Source: Streptomyces monashensis (lineage in GTDB: Bacteria; Actinomycetota; Actinomycetes; Streptomycetales; Streptomycetaceae). Taken from it: a stretch of 64,000 nucleotides of DNA. Shown one piece after another: positions 61,878 through 64,000 of the stretch. The notes under the pieces are model-generated. The model saw only the letters and a list, made by a program, of their open reading frames with translations, had not been told where the DNA came from and made no database searches. The stretch is from contig NZ_MLYO01000055.1 in NCBI RefSeq assembly GCF_001866665.1, forward strand, positions 124,001 through 188,000, read 5' to 3'. Made by a program: the position numbers and the translations under genes. Position 1 is the stretch's first letter. Each line of letters opens with the position of its first letter.

Positions 61878-64000
61878 ATGCCCGACGCAGCGGCACGCCA
61901 CGGCCCGTTCCCGCCCGACCCCTCCGGCCGGCCTGACGCATCCGCCCCCGGCTCCGGCTCGGGCCCGCCCGAACCGCCCGGGCCCGATGCCTCCCGTGAC
62001 GGCAGCGGCGGTGGTGGTCTGCTGGCCGAACTCGTCTGCCGGTTGCGGGAGATCGGGATGGATCCCGATGCCGAGGAGCTCAGCGACGCGTTGTGGCTGG
62101 CGCGCTGGACCGGGGCGGAGGACGAGGGCGACGGCGAGGGGGACGCCGTCGGCGGCGGGCAGGGCTCGACGGGAGCGGGGACGGGCGAGGCAGGGCCCGG
62201 GCCCGCCGGTGGGGGACAGGTCGCCCCGGCTGCCGTGCCGCCCGCCCCGTGGGGGGAGCCGGAGGCGGACGTCCCTCTTCCCGACCGGCGTGTGACGCTG
62301 TACCCGTTGCCACAGGACGGCGCCCCGAGCACCCGCGCGAGCGGGCGGATCAGGGCACTGCCGATCGGCGTGCCCGCCGCCCCCGCGCTGCCCTCCCTCC
62401 TCGAACTCCAGCGCGCCCTGCGGCCGTTGCAGGCCTACCGCAGTGCCGCACCGGCGCTGCGCACCCGGCTGGACGAGACGGCCACCGCCGAGCTGAGCGC
62501 CCGCGCGGGCGGTCTGATCCTGCCCGTGTACCGCGCGGTGACCCGGCGGGACGCCCGGCTCCAGCTGGTGCTGGACGCGGCGCCCTCGATGCGGGTGTGG
62601 GACCGGATGTTCGCCGAACTCCACCAGGCGTTCGCCCAGCTGGGCGCCTTCGGGGACATCCAGGTCAGCCATCTGCACACCGGCCCGGACGGCACGCCGG
62701 CGGTCAGCCGCAGCGCGGACGCCCACGCGGCCCCGCTGCACACCGTGGAGCGGCTGAGCGACCCCACCGGCCGCCGGATCACCCTGCTGGTCAGCGACTG
62801 CGCGGGCCCGCTCTGGCGCACCGGCCGGGCGCACCGGCTGCTGCACCACCTCGCCCGCCTCGCCCCCGTCGCCGTGCTCCAGCCGCTCCCGCAGCGCCTG
62901 TGGAACCGCACCCTGCTGCCCGTGACGTACGGCGAACTGACCCGCGGCGACACCCTGGGCGGCACGAGCCTGCACGTGCGCACCCACGGCGGCGCCCCCG
63001 TGGTCCCGCCGCCGGGCGTGCTGCCCGTACCGGTGCTGCCGCCCGAGCCGGTGGCCCTCGGCGCATGGGCCCGGCTGCTGTCCGGGCCCGGCACCGGAGG
63101 GGTGCCCGGCGCGGTGGGCTGGGTGCGTCCGGACCAGCCGCCCGCGCCGAAGGCGCGCCCTGCGCGCACGCCGACCTCGGTGGAGCGGGTCAGCAGGTTC
63201 CGGGCCGCGGCCTCCCCGACCGCCGGCCGGCTCGCCGTCTATCTGGCGGCCGCCCCGCTGTGCCTGCCGGTGATGCAGCTGGTGCAGCGCACCATGCTGC
63301 CCGGCTCCGGCCCCTCCGAACTCGCGGAGGTGCTGCTCGGCGGCCTCGTCCGGCGCGCCGAGGAGGAGTACGGGCCGGACGCCGCCCAGTGGTACGAGAT
63401 GGACCCCGACGTGCGCGAGGCGCTGCTGTCGACGCTCGGCCGGGACGAGGCCGTTTTAGTCCTCAAGCATTGTTCCGAGTACATCGAGCAGCACTTCGGC
63501 AAGGGCGGCGCCAACTTCCCGGCCCTGGCCCTCGCCCAGCTCGCCGGGGCGGCCGACACCGTGCCCGACGCCCCGCCCGACGACGCGCCCGAGCGGCTTC
63601 CGGCGCCCGCCGCGGACCCGCTGCCGGCCTACGCGCCCGGCACCGGCTACTCCTCCGCGGAGGACGGCGACAACGGGGACGCGACGCTGGTCCCGCAGCC
63701 CTTCGCCGAGGTCGCGGCCCGGGTGCTGGAGCGTTTCATGCCGCTGCCCGAACCGTTCCGCGGCGAGACGCCCGGGGAACGGCCGACGCATCCGGCGGTG
63801 GTCCGGGCCCGCACCCTGCTCGCCCGGTTCGACGCCGAGGGCATGGTGCAGGACGCCATCGACGCCGTACAGCTGCTGCGCGGTGCCACCGGGCACGAGC
63901 GTCCGGCCGGGGCCGACCCCGAGCTGTGGGCGGAGTACGCCTACGCCACGCTGCGGCTGTGGGAGGTGCAGGGCGGGGCCGAGCTGCTGCGGGAGGCCGA
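61878..64000 (+). CDS. SAV_2336-type (vWA-like) protein, 3' end outside window
   Basis: Open frame from ATG 61878 to the window edge (more than 700 residues). Residues 1-150 are low-complexity; about 225-380 hold a vWA-like Rossmann domain with LQLVLDAAPSM at the MIDAS position (233-237 read DAAPS, not DxSxS) and LLVSDCAGPLW. C-terminal helical repeats (EDIQELLRGATGHERPAG-like, split) start near the end. A TTA leucine codon is at 63456-63458. The downstream continuation is unseen. Confidence 0.8.
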   Translation, partial: MPDAAARHGPFPPDPSGRPDASAPGSGSGPPEPPGPDASRDGSGGGGLLAELVCRLREIGMDPDAEELSDALWLARWTGAEDEGDGEGDAVGGGQGSTGAGTGEAGPGPAGGGQVAPAAVPPAPWGEPEADVPLPDRRVTLYPLPQDGAPSTRASGRIRALPIGVPAAPALPSLLELQRALRPLQAYRSAAPALRTRLDETATAELSARAGGLILPVYRAVTRRDARLQLVLDAAPSMRVWDRMFAELHQAFAQLGAFGDIQVSHLHTGPDGTPAVSRSADAHAAPLHTVERLSDPTGRRITLLVSDCAGPLWRTGRAHRLLHHLARLAPVAVLQPLPQRLWNRTLLPVTYGELTRGDTLGGTSLHVRTHGGAPVVPPPGVLPVPVLPPEPVALGAWARLLSGPGTGGVPGAVGWVRPDQPPAPKARPARTPTSVERVSRFRAAASPTAGRLAVYLAAAPLCLPVMQLVQRTMLPGSGPSELAEVLLGGLVRRAEEEYGPDAAQWYEMDPDVREALLSTLGRDEAVLVLKHCSEYIEQHFGKGGANFPALALAQLAGAADTVPDAPPDDAPERLPAPAADPLPAYAPGTGYSSAEDGDNGDATLVPQPFAEVAARVLERFMPLPEPFRGETPGERPTHPAVVRARTLLARFDAEGMVQDAIDAVQLLRGATGHERPAGADPELWAEYAYATLRLWEVQGGAELLREA

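Overview
The window is very GC-rich and uses GTG starts, stop/start overlaps and leaderless-looking genes. It carries Streptomyces hallmark genes (wblE, dasR, sigR-rsrA, prsH-sigH, sodN/sodX, epi-isozizaene synthase with CYP170). It is therefore almost certainly core chromosome of a Streptomyces. From memory, the order matches the S. coelicolor arm holding sigR, nrdAB, dasR, sigH and sodN. I saw no insertion sequence, prophage, CRISPR array or rRNA.

1-17 kb: a truncated Sel1/TPR gene, an initiator tRNA, the divergent peroxide pair catR/catA, hisN, an SMR exporter, aroA-rsgA, an SRAP protein, and the thiol-stress pair sigR-rsrA behind a near-perfect SigR autoregulatory promoter. Two HD-type membrane signalling genes, a TPR gene and peptide deformylase follow.

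17-30 kb: a two-gene albaflavenone-type terpene operon. Next are the class Ia ribonucleotide reductase genes nrdA-nrdB with a shortened nrdS-like regulator, all behind a cobalamin riboswitch and two NrdR boxes 31 bp apart. Then a solute:sodium symporter pair, dasR and nagB with DasR (dre) sites, and an SDR/TetR divergent pair with twin operators. A third dre-like site lies in front of a PdtaS-like sensor kinase.

30-46 kb: wblE with a CRP-like site, a lipid kinase, the stress sigma factor sigH nested with its antagonist prsH, a Na+/H+ antiporter and a PLP enzyme. Then comes the most unusual metabolic locus: a family 2B encapsulin shell gene (HK97 fold with an inserted cyclic-nucleotide-binding domain) followed by a polyprenyl diphosphate synthase with a long disordered N-terminal extension. 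This looks like an encapsulated isoprenoid enzyme. VOC/AraC genes and a Pit phosphate transporter with a PHO-box-like repeat follow.

46-57 kb: nickel superoxide dismutase sodN with its maturation protease sodX, a CGNR regulator, a methyltransferase, an amino-acid ABC transporter, malic enzyme and a quinone-oxidoreductase-like gene. An autoregulated HTH/Clp-N two-gene unit has twin perfect palindromes in its promoter, and a PadR/DUF4097 pair follows.

57.8-64 kb: a tight operon of Trypco1-type protein, trypsin-like protease with a VMAP-type C-terminus, MoxR AAA+ ATPase and SAV_2336-like (vWA-like) protein, the last running off the window. This resembles the predicted vWA-MoxR-VMAP ternary conflict systems. 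The SAV_2336-like gene carries a rare TTA codon, suggesting bldA dependence. The encapsulin locus and this operon are the strongest candidates for an under-described system.
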